Positions 1 through 10,422 of a DNA stretch of 64,000 bases are shown one piece after another (within the stretch, counting starts at the first letter, position 1; every line of letters starts with the position of its first letter). The translations under genes and the position numbers were made by a program. Location: contig JAQWLJ010000014.1 of assembly GCA_029247365.1 (NCBI GenBank), positions 1 to 64,000 on the forward strand. Reading direction: 5' to 3'. The notes beneath the pieces were generated by a model. That model saw nothing but the letters and a program-made list of their open reading frames with translations. It did no database searches and was not told the origin of the DNA. This DNA is from Acidimicrobiales bacterium (GTDB lineage Bacteria > Actinomycetota > Acidimicrobiia > Acidimicrobiales > Aldehydirespiratoraceae).

Positions 1-742
1 GTGGTCAGCTGGTGTCGTTCGAAGGCGTCGTCCGGGGGGGGGGCGCCGTGTTGGCGGTAGAGCATGTACGAGCCCGACAGCAGGATCGCCCGCGCCGCCA
101 GATCCTCGTCGTCGGTGACCAGGAGGCCGCCCTCCCCAGAGTTCACCTGCTTGAAGGACCGGGTGCTGAAGCATCCAGCGACGCCGACGGTGCCCGTCGG
201 CCGTCCGTCCCAGTCCGCTCCCATCGTGTGGGCGCAGTCCTCGACGGCCGTGATCGCACGCTCGTCGCACACGGCGAACACCTCATCAAGGTCGGGTATG
301 TGGCCCCGCATGTACGACAGCAGCAGCCAACGAGCGCCGGTGGCGTCGTGGCGGCGACGGAGGTCGTCGAGATCGATATGGAAATCTTCGGTGATGTCAA
401 CGAAGACCGGTTGCGCCCCCGCATGCGCGATCGCTCCGGGAACCGGGGCGAGTGTGAAGGCGTTCAACAGGACGCGCTCGTCGCGAGCGACCCCGGCCGC
501 CATGAGCGCAGCCGCAAGCGAGGCGCCACCGCTGTTGAATGCCACACAGAAGCGTCGGCCGACGAGTGAGGCAAGAAGTCCGCTTCCAGCAGTGCCTCGT
601 CCGCCTCATTGGCACCGTGCTCGCCATAGCGAAAAAGCTTCCCAGACGCGAGGAGCGCTTCGACTCGCTCTGCTGCCGCCTGCGGGATGGGCTCCTGTTC
701 TGCGAAGTCAAGATCGACGCACATGGCGCGATAGTCACACAC
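1..742 (-). pseudogene. DegT/DnrJ/EryC1 aminotransferase, 5' part, frameshifted
   Basis: This is a PLP-dependent sugar aminotransferase of the DegT/DnrJ/EryC1/StrS family, cut by the window edge. The first ~55 codons (start 742 or 724) read in one frame up to about 572. The family sequence then continues in another frame with VAFNSGG, a substrate-fold region, VEDCAHTMGA and the PLP-lysine segment SFKQVNSGEGG. One extra G near 568-575 would restore a single frame. The homopolymer of ten C's near 35-45 (minus strand) is in frame and is not the cause. Such enzymes transaminate keto-sugars for surface polysaccharides or antibiotics, but the substrate is unknown. It could be a recent pseudogene or an assembly error; the downstream sequence shows no other damage. 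Confidence 0.7.
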
Positions 743-828
743 GTGAAACGTGACCCCCTGGCGGACGCCCGTTTCGGTGGTCGTTCTGATTGGTCAGGTC
801 AGGAGGATCAGGTGTCCTCGTCGCCTGA

Positions 829-859
829 ATATCCCCGATGAAGCTGTCGTTGGGGATAT
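829..859. promoter_or_regulatory. Inverted repeat in the whiB upstream region
   Basis: Two perfect 8-bp arms, ATATCCCC (829-836) and GGGGATAT (852-859), are separated by 15 nt. They lie in the 393-nt gap (743-1135) between the aminotransferase fragment and whiB. The gap has no convincing gene. No T-run follows, so an operator is as likely as a terminator. The function is unknown. Confidence 0.3.
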
Positions 860-1135
860 GCGCCTCCGTCGTGGTGGAGGAGGCACTCTGGAGGGTGGGC
901 CTCACAGTTTGCTGGCCGAGGGCAGCCTTGATGGCTAAGGTAGTCGGCTCGCATTCCCCGAACAGTTGGCTCTAGGCACATCAATCTTCAGAAGAGATGT
1001 GAGCTAGCGTTAACATTCATGCCAATTTGCGGCACGAATGCTCCGGTTTTCCATAGCTTTGTGCGAAGAGCCGAACAAGGAACCGCGTGCTACTCCGGTC
1101 GGGGTGGCGGTAGTTCGCAGGGAAGCGAGAACGCC

Positions 1136-1480
1136 ATGCTCGAGATGATCGACACCACCGAATCAACTGGACCGATAGGACCGACCGATTGGATGGAAGG
1201 CGCCGCCTGCAACGGCAAGAGCAACCTCTTCTTCGCTCCCTTCGCCGAACGCCCCGAGGCCCGTGTGCGACGCGAGGCCTCTGCTCGCAAGGTCTGTGAA
1301 TCGTGCGACTCCCTCCAAATATGCCAGACCTACGCCCGCACCAACCGTGAACTCGGCTTTTGGGGTGGCGAGTCTGAGAGTGAACGGGCTGATGCCGGCT
1401 TTGCGCCGACCACCCCGATCATCGGCCGCAAGCGCGTTGCCGAGGAACGGGCCCGCACGGCACTCGCCAACGCGGTCTGA
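1136..1480 (+). CDS. WhiB-family iron-sulfur transcription factor
   Basis: The 114-residue protein has the four WhiB cysteines (C25, C54, C57, C63; the last three as CxxCx5C). They bind a redox- and NO-sensitive 4Fe-4S cluster. After them comes the turn ELGFWGGES (about 72-80), which in this family contacts the primary sigma factor, and then a basic C-terminal tail (GRKR) expected to touch promoter DNA. The reading frame opens at 1019, but ATG 1136 is preferred: it is preceded by a purine-rich GGGAAGCGAGA and gives the usual family length. The paralogue (WhiB1 to WhiB7 type) cannot be told from sequence alone. It is followed 57 nt later by the formylglycine-generating enzyme, probably a separate unit. 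Confidence 0.93.
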   Translation: MLEMIDTTESTGPIGPTDWMEGAACNGKSNLFFAPFAERPEARVRREASARKVCESCDSLQICQTYARTNRELGFWGGESESERADAGFAPTTPIIGRKRVAEERARTALANAV

Positions 1481-1537
1481 GCCAGTGAGTCCCCGCACGA
1501 ACTCGCCATCGCTGGTCTGACCCACAAGACTGCGTCG

Positions 1538-2422
1538 GTGACCGACTCGCCCTGCTGCGCACCGAACCGCGGGCCTGCGACGTTCGACGCGCCAGCGGCC
1601 GGGTCAATCGATCGTCACCAATCTGAACGAGTGACGATCCCTGCCGGGCCGTTTCGGATGGGAACCGACGACCTGCGGTTTCCGGCCGACCGAGAAGGGC
1701 CGGTCCGAACGGTCGACCTCGGCGAGTTTGAGATCGGAACTACGCTGGTCACCAACGCTGAGTGGCGAGCATTCGTCGATGCGACCAGATTCGTCTCGCT
1801 CGCCGAGCACGATGGGTGGTCGTTCGTGTTCGGTGGCCTCCTGCCCGACGACTTCCCACCGACGCAAGGGGTCGTCGGCGCGCAGTGGTGGCGGGTCGTC
1901 GAAGGTTCGGACTGGGGGCATCCCGAAGGCCCACACTCCGACCTGATCGGCCGTGACGATCACCCGGTGGTTCACATCAACTGGGAGGAAGCCCAGGCCT
2001 ACGCCCGTTGGGTAGGTGGTCGCCTCCCAACCGAAGGCGAGTGGGAGAAGGCTGCCCGAGGCGGGCTCGACCAGGCTCGCTATGCCTGGGGCGATGAGTT
2101 TCTGCCCAATGACGAGCACCGGTGCAACATCTGGCAGGGAAGGTTCCCGGTCGAGAACACCGCCGACGACGGCTGGGTTGGTCCATCACCAGTGCGGACG
2201 TATCCACCCAACGACTTCGGCCTCTACGACGTTGCCGGCAACACCTGGGAGTGGACAGCCGACTGGTTTGACGATCTCACCCAGGAGCGTGCGGTTCGAG
2301 GCGGCTCGTACCTTTGCCATGATTCGTACTGCAACCGCTACCGGGTCGGGGCCCGCAGCTCGAACACTCCTGACACGACCACCGGCAATATCGGGTTCCG
2401 TGTCGCCTGGGACGTGGCGTAG
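1538..2422 (+). CDS. Formylglycine-generating enzyme (sulfatase maturase)
   Basis: The 294-residue protein is a close match to aerobic, copper-dependent formylglycine-generating enzymes, which oxidise a cysteine in a CxPxR motif of sulfatases to formylglycine. The FGE-sulfatase fold runs from about residue 30 to the end: IPAGPFRMG, VTNAEWRAFV, HPVVHINW, GRLPTEGEWEKAARGG, NIWQGRFP, then RGGSYLCHDSYCNRYR. The two catalytic cysteines are both present (C260 and C265), which separates true maturases from the many fold-only relatives. The start is GTG 1538, and an early CC pair (residues 6-7) may be a metal site. No sulfatase gene lies in the window, so the client is elsewhere. Confidence 0.92.
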   Translation: MTDSPCCAPNRGPATFDAPAAGSIDRHQSERVTIPAGPFRMGTDDLRFPADREGPVRTVDLGEFEIGTTLVTNAEWRAFVDATRFVSLAEHDGWSFVFGGLLPDDFPPTQGVVGAQWWRVVEGSDWGHPEGPHSDLIGRDDHPVVHINWEEAQAYARWVGGRLPTEGEWEKAARGGLDQARYAWGDEFLPNDEHRCNIWQGRFPVENTADDGWVGPSPVRTYPPNDFGLYDVAGNTWEWTADWFDDLTQERAVRGGSYLCHDSYCNRYRVGARSSNTPDTTTGNIGFRVAWDVA

Positions 2423-2741
2423 ACCGACAGTTCGGCGCAGTGCAGCGGGTCAGCGCCCTGACATTGCACCGTGATGCCTGCAACCAAGTTCGCGAAGGTG
2501 GCGCTTTCGCGCCGCTCGGACAGGCTGACGGTTGTGCGCGCTCCGACGGTGTCGACTCCATCGCCGGGCTCTACCGACACCTGGCTCGGGTCTGTGTTGG
2601 GCAAAGCAGACAGCAACGCCCACGGCCGCTCGGTGTTCTCAGATCGCGTCGCCGTGTGCGTCTGATGAGCTCTTTGCAAGGAACTCAATGGGTGCACCGA
2701 GGTGAGTGCAGGTGACCGCGACGATCATTGGCGTCTTCTGC
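2423..2741. other. 319-nt gap with no confident gene
   Basis: This is the convergent space between the maturase and the lipid kinase. Several frames stay open on both strands, including a minus ORF at 2338-2697 that overlaps the 3' end of the maturase. None shows a domain, a start signal or steady codon bias. I see no clear terminator. Confidence 0.5.
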
Positions 2742-3611
2742 TCACCGGGCGATCTGAAGTGCGCCGGGGACGGACTCGATCGTGCATGGCGTTGGGCCGA
2801 GGAACTCGCCATCGCCCCAGAGGACGAGCGGCTCGTCGGTGGCGACCCGGACGGACCGGCCGCGGTAGCCATGTACTTTCGGATGGCTCATGTGGGTGCC
2901 GTTGAAAACCCGGCTGAAGAAGCGCAGCAGCTCCAAACGCCCGACATCGGCGACGACAGTGATGTCGAGATACCCGTCCGTTGGGTCAGCGTCGGGGGCG
3001 ATATGCATACCGCCCCCAAACCAAGCGGTGTTTGCGACGGCGAGCATCGTGGCAGCGTGGGTGATGACTTCTCCGTCGATGTCGAGACGCAGCGACCGAG
3101 CGGTGAGCTGCGGAAGTTGGAGGATCGTGGCCACCGTGTAGCGGCTTGGTCCCTTTGGGCGACTGAGGCGGTTGGCTCGCTCGTTCACGTCGCTACTGAA
3201 GCCAGCGGTGGCGACGGATGCGACCCAGTGGTTGCCGCAGCGCAGTGCGTCGAGCGCCATGGGGTCGTGGAGCGCGACGGCCGCCGCCTCGACTGGGTCG
3301 TCGGGGATCCACTCGAGACCTCGGGCGAAGTCATTGCCGGTACCGATTGGAATCACGCCGAGTACGGTCCCGGTGCCGGCGACCGCCTGCAGCCCGATAT
3401 GCATGATCCCGTCGCCGCCGAGCACGATGAGTCGTTTTGCCCCACCCGCCACCGCTTCGCGTGCGTTGTTCTGCGAGCCCTCGACGCTGGCGCCGGAAAT
3501 ATCGATTACGTGGGCGCCAAGGGCTCGGAGGTGGTCGAGTACGTCGTCGCTCGTGCCGGCGGTGCGACCGCGGCCCGCGTCGGGGCTGATCAGAACGTGG
3601 ACGTCGCTCAC
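2742..3611 (-). CDS. Diacylglycerol kinase family lipid kinase
   Basis: The 289-residue protein has the DAGK catalytic fold: an early LISPDAGRG strand-loop, the ATP-binding LGGDGIMH motif, and IPIGTGNDFARGL. The C-terminal half is typical of DgkB/YegS lipid kinases, ending in a WGDGE segment. It likely phosphorylates a lipid (diacylglycerol or a sphingoid-type lipid) at the membrane. An upstream in-frame extension exists, but GTG 3611 is preferred because it overlaps the stop of the SDR gene as GTGA, the coupling seen throughout this operon. It is the last gene of the operon that begins at 8853. Confidence 0.88.
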   Translation of the reverse strand: MSDVHVLISPDAGRGRTAGTSDDVLDHLRALGAHVIDISGASVEGSQNNAREAVAGGAKRLIVLGGDGIMHIGLQAVAGTGTVLGVIPIGTGNDFARGLEWIPDDPVEAAAVALHDPMALDALRCGNHWVASVATAGFSSDVNERANRLSRPKGPSRYTVATILQLPQLTARSLRLDIDGEVITHAATMLAVANTAWFGGGMHIAPDADPTDGYLDITVVADVGRLELLRFFSRVFNGTHMSHPKVHGYRGRSVRVATDEPLVLWGDGEFLGPTPCTIESVPGALQIAR

Positions 3612-4372
3612 AGGCCCAAGTATCGGCCACCGTCGACCGCGAGGGTCTGGCCGGTCATGTGGCGGGCCATGTCGGAGGCGAGGAAGACGGCAACGGGCCC
3701 GATGTCGGTCTCGGGATCGCCGATGTGACCCAGTGAGGTACGAGCCTCGAGGCGGGTAAGGAGTGTCGGGTTCGCTTCCGTCGCAGTGAGCAGCGCCGGC
3801 GTCCACGCAACCGGGGCAAGTGCGTTGACTCGGATGCCGTCGGGACCCCACTCGCGAGCGAGTGACTTCAGAAGCCCGCGTTGGGCGGCTTTGACCGTGG
3901 CGTACACCGGCAGGTTGCCTGATCCCTCGATGCCGGCCGGCGAGGTCAACAGCAAGAAGCTGCCGTGGTTCGCCGCTAGATAGGGATACGCCTCCCGGGC
4001 GAGCAGGAACGCCGCCCCAGTCGACGTAGCGATCTGGGCCTCGATGATGGCCGGATCGACGTCTTGGATGGGCGCAGGTGGGCCAGGGGGTGACACGGCG
4101 TTGTGCACGACAATGTCGAGGCGGCCGTGCTGGCTGACAGCGTGATCGATCGCGGCTGCAACGTCGGACTCGCTGGTCACGTCGCAGCAGACGAAGCTTG
4201 CCTTCTGCGAGCGCGCTCGGATGGCCTCGGCTGCGGGTTCGCCATTTTCGGCTCGTCTCGCTGCGATGACCACGGTGGCGCCGGCCTGTGCGAGCGCGCG
4301 GGCGATCCCTTCACCGACCCCCTGGCCGGCCCCGGTCACGATCGCGACCTTTCCATCGAGCAGGCCGGTCAT
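3608..4372 (-). CDS. Short-chain dehydrogenase/reductase
   Basis: The 254-residue protein is a classical SDR: the NAD(P) motif TGAGQGVG (TGxxxGxG), the NNAG-like VVHNAVS, the catalytic serine in LLTSPAG, YATVK (YxxxK) for the Tyr-Lys pair, and a C-terminal LAVDGG. The length is normal. The start at ATG 4372 overlaps the stop of the upstream gene as ATGA. The substrate is unknown. It follows a degenerate SDR-like gene and an enoyl-CoA hydratase, which suggests acyl-CoA or hydroxy-acid metabolism. Confidence 0.9.
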   Translation of the reverse strand: MTGLLDGKVAIVTGAGQGVGEGIARALAQAGATVVIAARRAENGEPAAEAIRARSQKASFVCCDVTSESDVAAAIDHAVSQHGRLDIVVHNAVSPPGPPAPIQDVDPAIIEAQIATSTGAAFLLAREAYPYLAANHGSFLLLTSPAGIEGSGNLPVYATVKAAQRGLLKSLAREWGPDGIRVNALAPVAWTPALLTATEANPTLLTRLEARTSLGHIGDPETDIGPVAVFLASDMARHMTGQTLAVDGGRYLGL

Positions 4373-4980
4373 CCAGGCATCCAGAGTCCACCGTCGACGA
4401 TGAGCGACCCGCCGGTCCACGGTGCGGCAGGCTCGGTGCTGAGCCAGTCGATGATCGGCGCCACGTCGAGCGTGTCGCTTGGAACCCGGCCGAGCGGTGC
4501 GTCGTGCAGTGCGTTCGCAGTGGCGATTCTGGCTGCATCGGCGGGGTCGAGAAAGGCATGGGGGTCGAGCGTGACCGCGTGGGCCGTGATGCCGTCGCCG
4601 CCCCAGGTCTTGGCGAGCGACTTGGCCAGAATGCGAGCACCTTCACCGAGTGCGGCCAGTGCCGCGAAATGGTCACCACCAGCCGAGGCCATCAAGGGGA
4701 CGAGGAAGACGATCGTCCCTGACCCTGCGGCCAGTCGGCCGTGGGTGTCACGGGCCAAGTCGATTGCGTCCCGAAGCGGACTGTCGCAGCGCTCGCGCCA
4801 ATCCTCGAGTGACAGGTCGACGAGAGGCGCTGGCTGTGTCGAACTCGCCGGGTAGTTGGCCCACACCACGAGCTCGAGTGGACCGCTACCGCCGGGAGCG
4901 CGCTCGATCTCCCAACCGTCAAGGCCATCCGCGATGCGGTCGCCGATACCGGATCCGACGATCAGTGCTCGTCGAGCCAT
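4369..4980 (-). CDS. Degenerate SDR-like protein
   Basis: The 203-residue protein resembles an SDR in its second half (GEGARILAKSLAKTWGGDGITAHAV, then WTGGSLIVDGGLWMPG). It has a shortened N-terminus with only IVGSGIG instead of TGxxxGxG, and no YxxxK catalytic pair. It is therefore probably not an oxidoreductase on its own and may be a partner of the intact SDR that directly follows with a 4-nt overlap. Its own start overlaps the end of the enoyl-CoA hydratase by 19 nt. The reading frame is clean, with no sign of decay, so it appears to be kept by selection. Confidence 0.72.
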   Translation of the reverse strand: MARRALIVGSGIGDRIADGLDGWEIERAPGGSGPLELVVWANYPASSTQPAPLVDLSLEDWRERCDSPLRDAIDLARDTHGRLAAGSGTIVFLVPLMASAGGDHFAALAALGEGARILAKSLAKTWGGDGITAHAVTLDPHAFLDPADAARIATANALHDAPLGRVPSDTLDVAPIIDWLSTEPAAPWTGGSLIVDGGLWMPG

Positions 4981-5773
4981 TCGGGCCAGTCATCGGTCGG
5001 GCTGAGCGACCATTCAGGATCGCGTTTCTCCAGAAACGCCTGCACGCCTTCGCGCGAGTCGGCAGTGCCCATGAGGTGGAGGTGGAGGTTGCGTTCGAGT
5101 TCGTTGATGTCGTTGGGCGCCGGTGCCGACATCCAGAGCAGGCGTTTGGAGACGCCGACGGATACCGGCGCAGTGTGGGTGGCGATCTCCGCGCCGAGTT
5201 CGAGGGCTCGATCGAGCACATCAGCGACCGGTAGCGCCTCGCTGGCTAAGCCCCAGGCGGCGGCGTCGATGCCGCGGAACATTCGGCCGGTGAGCAGAAG
5301 TTCGGTGGCGCGTCCGTGCCCGACCAGTCGGGGAAGGGTCCAATGGGCGTGTGCGTCCGGCAGCACGCCGCGGCGGTTTTGCACGATGCCGAGCTGCGCT
5401 TCTTCGGCGACGATGCGGATGTCGCACTGCAGGGTCATGGTGAGTCCAATCCCCACGGCGTGGCCGTTGATCGCCGCGATGACCGGCTTGCGGCACTCCC
5501 AGGGGTGGAAGCCGTCGAGTGGATCGGACGAGAACGTCTCCTTCGTAGGTGCAGCGAACGCTCCTGATCCCGGGGAGAAGTCGGCGCCGGCGCAGAACGC
5601 TCTTCCCGCCCCCGTGACGATCACGACGCGGACGGTGTCGTCACTGTCGGCCGAGCGAAGTGCGTCCATCAACCCGGCCGACATGTCGCTTGAGAACGCG
5701 TTCATCGTGTCGGGTCGATTGAACGTGACGAGAAGGATCCCCTGCGCTCGCCGTTCGATCAGAACGGCGTCGC

Positions 5774-5777
<4 letters not shown>
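4962..5777 (-). CDS. Enoyl-CoA hydratase/isomerase family protein
   Basis: The 271-residue crotonase-fold protein begins near FNRPDTMNAFS. It has the oxyanion-hole segments AFCAGADFSPG and INGHAVGIGLTM, and a C-terminal helix that usually packs in the trimer. It acts on acyl-CoA thioesters, probably as a hydratase; the hydratase glutamates cannot be assigned safely. The start is GTG 5777, overlapping the ATPase stop as GTGA; longer in-frame upstream sequence lies inside the ATPase gene. It is in the same operon as two SDR-type proteins. Confidence 0.88.
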
Positions 5778-8109
<2,332 letters not shown>

Positions 8110-8113
<4 letters not shown>

Positions 8114-8853
8114 TCGATCGCTCCGTCGTCTTCGTATGTGTAGCCGTCGGGCCGCATGGTGAGGCGGTGGCGAGGGCCGGCGGCGTTCGGGTCGCCGGCG
8201 TCGTAGCCGGCGTCGCCGTGCCACATCACCACCGGGTGGTCGCCGCCGCGGGCAACCTTGGTGGCGTGGTAGCGCGCAGGGCGCTCATCGAGGAACGCGA
8301 GGAGCGAGGCCACCGTGTCGTGGCCGGTGAGTAGATCGAGCGTGACCCACGTGGGCGGCACGATTTCGATCTCGCCACCGTGGTGCTTGTCGATTGCGGC
8401 GGCAGGCGTGGTCCACGTCATGTCGACGATCTCACCATCGTCGATGATCACGTCGTCGTCGTCGACCGGCGCAGCGAAGAACCACGTGGCGAACCGCTTG
8501 GGTGCGATCGCCGGTGGCACCCAGTGGGCAAAGACCACCATCTCGTCGGGTTCGACCCGCAGGTGAGCCTCCTCGGCGGCCTCCCGGATTGCTGCGTTCG
8601 CAGCGGCTGCCACTGCATCGTCGGCACCTTCCCAGTCCGCTGCGTCGACCTTCCCGCCGGGGAACACCCACATGCCACCGAACGCAATTTTGCTGTTCTT
8701 GCGCAGCATGAGCGTCTCGGGCCCGTCGGCGCCATCGCGCAGTACGACGACGGTGGCTGCCGGAAGCGCGGGCTCGTCGCCTGACTCCTCGACGGCCTTC
8801 GACCATGCCGCAAAGCGGGCCTTCTCGGTGGCGACTCGATCCTCGGAACTCAT
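8110..8853 (-). CDS. Nudix hydrolase
   Basis: The 247-residue protein has an extended Nudix box: GGMWVFPGGKV, an insertion of about 15 residues, then AAIREAAEEAHL (REx2EE). The insertion and length resemble the NUDT19/RppH-like CoA-diphosphatase group rather than MutT. It probably hydrolyses a nucleoside diphosphate linked to another moiety. Start ATG 8853 sits 8 nt after a TAGGGT box (8862-8867 on the minus strand), suggesting a leaderless transcript. It is the first gene of the six-gene operon and overlaps the ATPase gene by 4 nt. Confidence 0.9.
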
Positions 8854-9003
8854 CGGCGCTGACCCTAGCCCCCCTCCTGCGATTCTCTGGAGCCTGTGGC
8901 CACCCGTGCCCACCTGGCCCTCCGAGCAGATCGTCACGGTGTTCGGGGAGTGGTGGCGGGCGTTTGAGGTGCCGTGCGGTGTTGCTGGGGTGGCGGGGAT
9001 CTA

Positions 9004-9365
9004 TCAGATGAGGTTGATCGGGCAGGGAGCTCCGTCGACCCCGTCGACGACCACAGCGACGCCACGGCCGAACAGGCCGGCCTTCTTCACAGAGATCTCG
9101 ACAGGGAGGCTGGCGAGATCTGGATCGATGAGAACGATCACGTCAGCAGCACGTGCTCGTGCGTAGCTGTCGAGCGTGCGGCCCTTCGTGTGGGTGTCGA
9201 CCGACACCTCGAACTTCTTGCCTCAACCGTACGGTTCAAGCAGGTCGACGACCGCAGTGCCCCCCTTGCGAGCGATAGTGGCAGCTGCAGTGGTGGTGAC
9301 GTCGAGTCTCACGTCGATCAGAACCCAGAGGCACCCTTCCGTATTCCAGATGGCTGGGAACCAGC
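9004..9365 (-). pseudogene. Conserved-looking ORF broken by an in-frame TGA
   Basis: On the minus strand one frame gives about 40 residues (VLIDVRLDVTTTAAATIARK, then a stretch ending LLEPYG). It then meets a TGA at 9223-9225 and continues in the same frame for about 74 more (KKFEVSVDTHTKGRTLDSYA onward, ending CPINLI and stop 9004). Both halves have good codon third positions and read as one protein if TGA were CGA. I do not recognise the family. Readthrough, a true nonsense mutation or a sequencing error are all possible. Confidence 0.4.
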
Positions 9366-9545
9366 CTCGACAGCACTATCGATCGCCACGGGGCGCTGCC
9401 CCCCGTCGTTGATTGGTGGATCGATGATCAAGCGTTTGACTCGCTGCACTGGTTGTACGAGCACCTCGATGAGTGGCTCCGCCAACCAGATTGGGGTCAC
9501 GCTCAATCCTTGAGCCTTGTGGGCTCGGGCGGCGGCGCGTTGTGA
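9300..9545 (+). pseudogene. Gene remnant lacking a start
   Basis: An open frame follows a TGA at 9297 and ends at TGA 9543. Its last ~65 codons look strongly coding (GALPPVVDWWIDDQAFDSLH, then WLYEHLDEWLRQPDWG) with G/C-rich third positions. There is no ATG or GTG start, and the 5' end runs into the antisense broken gene at 9004-9365. It is probably the 3' end of a lost gene. No family was recognised. Confidence 0.3.
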
Positions 9546-9679
9546 TGCACGACCAACCCCCTGATGGGAGGCACACACATGGCCAGGACGCGGCCGATAG
9601 TCGGATACGTCAACCTGACCTGTTCGAACCAGCCGCCTGGCAGCGCATCTGATCGACGAGATGCCGGGTGGACTTCTCC

Positions 9680-9714
9680 TTGCGCAAAGCGAACAAGTGT
9701 TCGATACTCGCGGG
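9680..9714 (+). promoter_or_regulatory. LexA-regulated promoter of imuA'
   Basis: A near-consensus -35 TTGCGC (9680-9685) and -10 GATACT (9703-9708) are 17 nt apart. A palindromic SOS box, CGAAC-AAGT-GTTCG (9690-9703), fills the spacer, so bound LexA would block RNA polymerase. The -10 ends 6 nt before ATG 9715, so the message is probably leaderless. The box also rules out the longer ORF that opens at 9661. Confidence 0.88.
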
Positions 9715-10422
9715 ATGGCAACGGGCCACGCGCAGAACCTCGCTGTCGAGACCCTCGACGGTGCTCATCAAGGCGCGCGGCGCGCCCAACTCGAGCTGGT
9801 CGCCGACCGGGTCTCGCCGCTCACCCTCGCCCGTGAGCAGAACCTCCCGGTCCACGATTCGCTGACTTCGCTGTTCCCTGACGGGGCGCTGCGGCGAGGG
9901 ACCATCGTCGGCGTCAGCGGGGTCGGTGCCACCTCCCTCGCACTCGCCGTTGTCGCCGGCCCCTCTGCAGCCGGGTCGTGGACGGCGTTCGTTGGTGGCA
10001 CCGACATCGGCCTCGTTGCGGCGGATGAACACGGAGTGGTGCTCGAGCGGTTGCTGGTCATCGATCCCGCGCCTTCCGCATGGTCGTCGACGGTGGCTGC
10101 GCTGATCGGTGCGGTTGACCTGATCGTCATCTCGCCCAAGCATCGACTACACGAGCCCGATGCTCGCCGAATCGGTTCCCGCCTACGCGAGCGAGGCTCG
10201 GTGCTGGTCAGCATCGGTTCGCGGTGGCCGGTCGGTGCCGACGTGCAGCTCGATGTCGCCGAGTCTCGGTGGTGTGGTATCGGTGTTGGGCACGGGGTGC
10301 TGCAATTGCGTAAGGCCACCATTGCCGGAGGTGGCAGGGGAGCGGCAGCGCGGCCCCGGTCGCTCGACGTCTTACTGCCTGGCCCCGGAGGCGCACCCCG
10401 TTCCGTTGCCGAAGCCGACTGA
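9715..10422 (+). CDS. imuA: ImuA' mutasome protein (RecA-like)
   Basis: The 235-residue protein is related to the RecA/SulA core: LTSLFPDGALRRGTIVGVSG, with the degenerate Walker A-like VGVSGVGATSLAL, an AFVGGTDIGL segment and LIVISPKHRLHEPDARRIGS. Actinobacterial ImuA' links the mutasome to damaged DNA and works with ImuB and DnaE2 in translesion synthesis. The start is the ATG just after the SOS box; the C-terminal tail is Gly/Arg/Pro-rich. Its stop overlaps imuB by 1 nt (TGATG), so the two are translationally coupled. Identity rests on position and sequence together. Confidence 0.88.
   Translation: MATGHAQNLAVETLDGAHQGARRAQLELVADRVSPLTLAREQNLPVHDSLTSLFPDGALRRGTIVGVSGVGATSLALAVVAGPSAAGSWTAFVGGTDIGLVAADEHGVVLERLLVIDPAPSAWSSTVAALIGAVDLIVISPKHRLHEPDARRIGSRLRERGSVLVSIGSRWPVGADVQLDVAESRWCGIGVGHGVLQLRKATIAGGGRGAAARPRSLDVLLPGPGGAPRSVAEAD

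Noticed and set aside
2338-2697. A 119-codon minus-strand ORF in the gap after the formylglycine-generating enzyme
   Set aside because: It overlaps the enzyme's 3' end, has no start signal and no family; codon bias is weak.
2706-3728. A 340-codon plus-strand ORF
   Set aside because: Shadow of the lipid kinase and SDR genes on the opposite strand; low-complexity Gly/Asp/Val composition.
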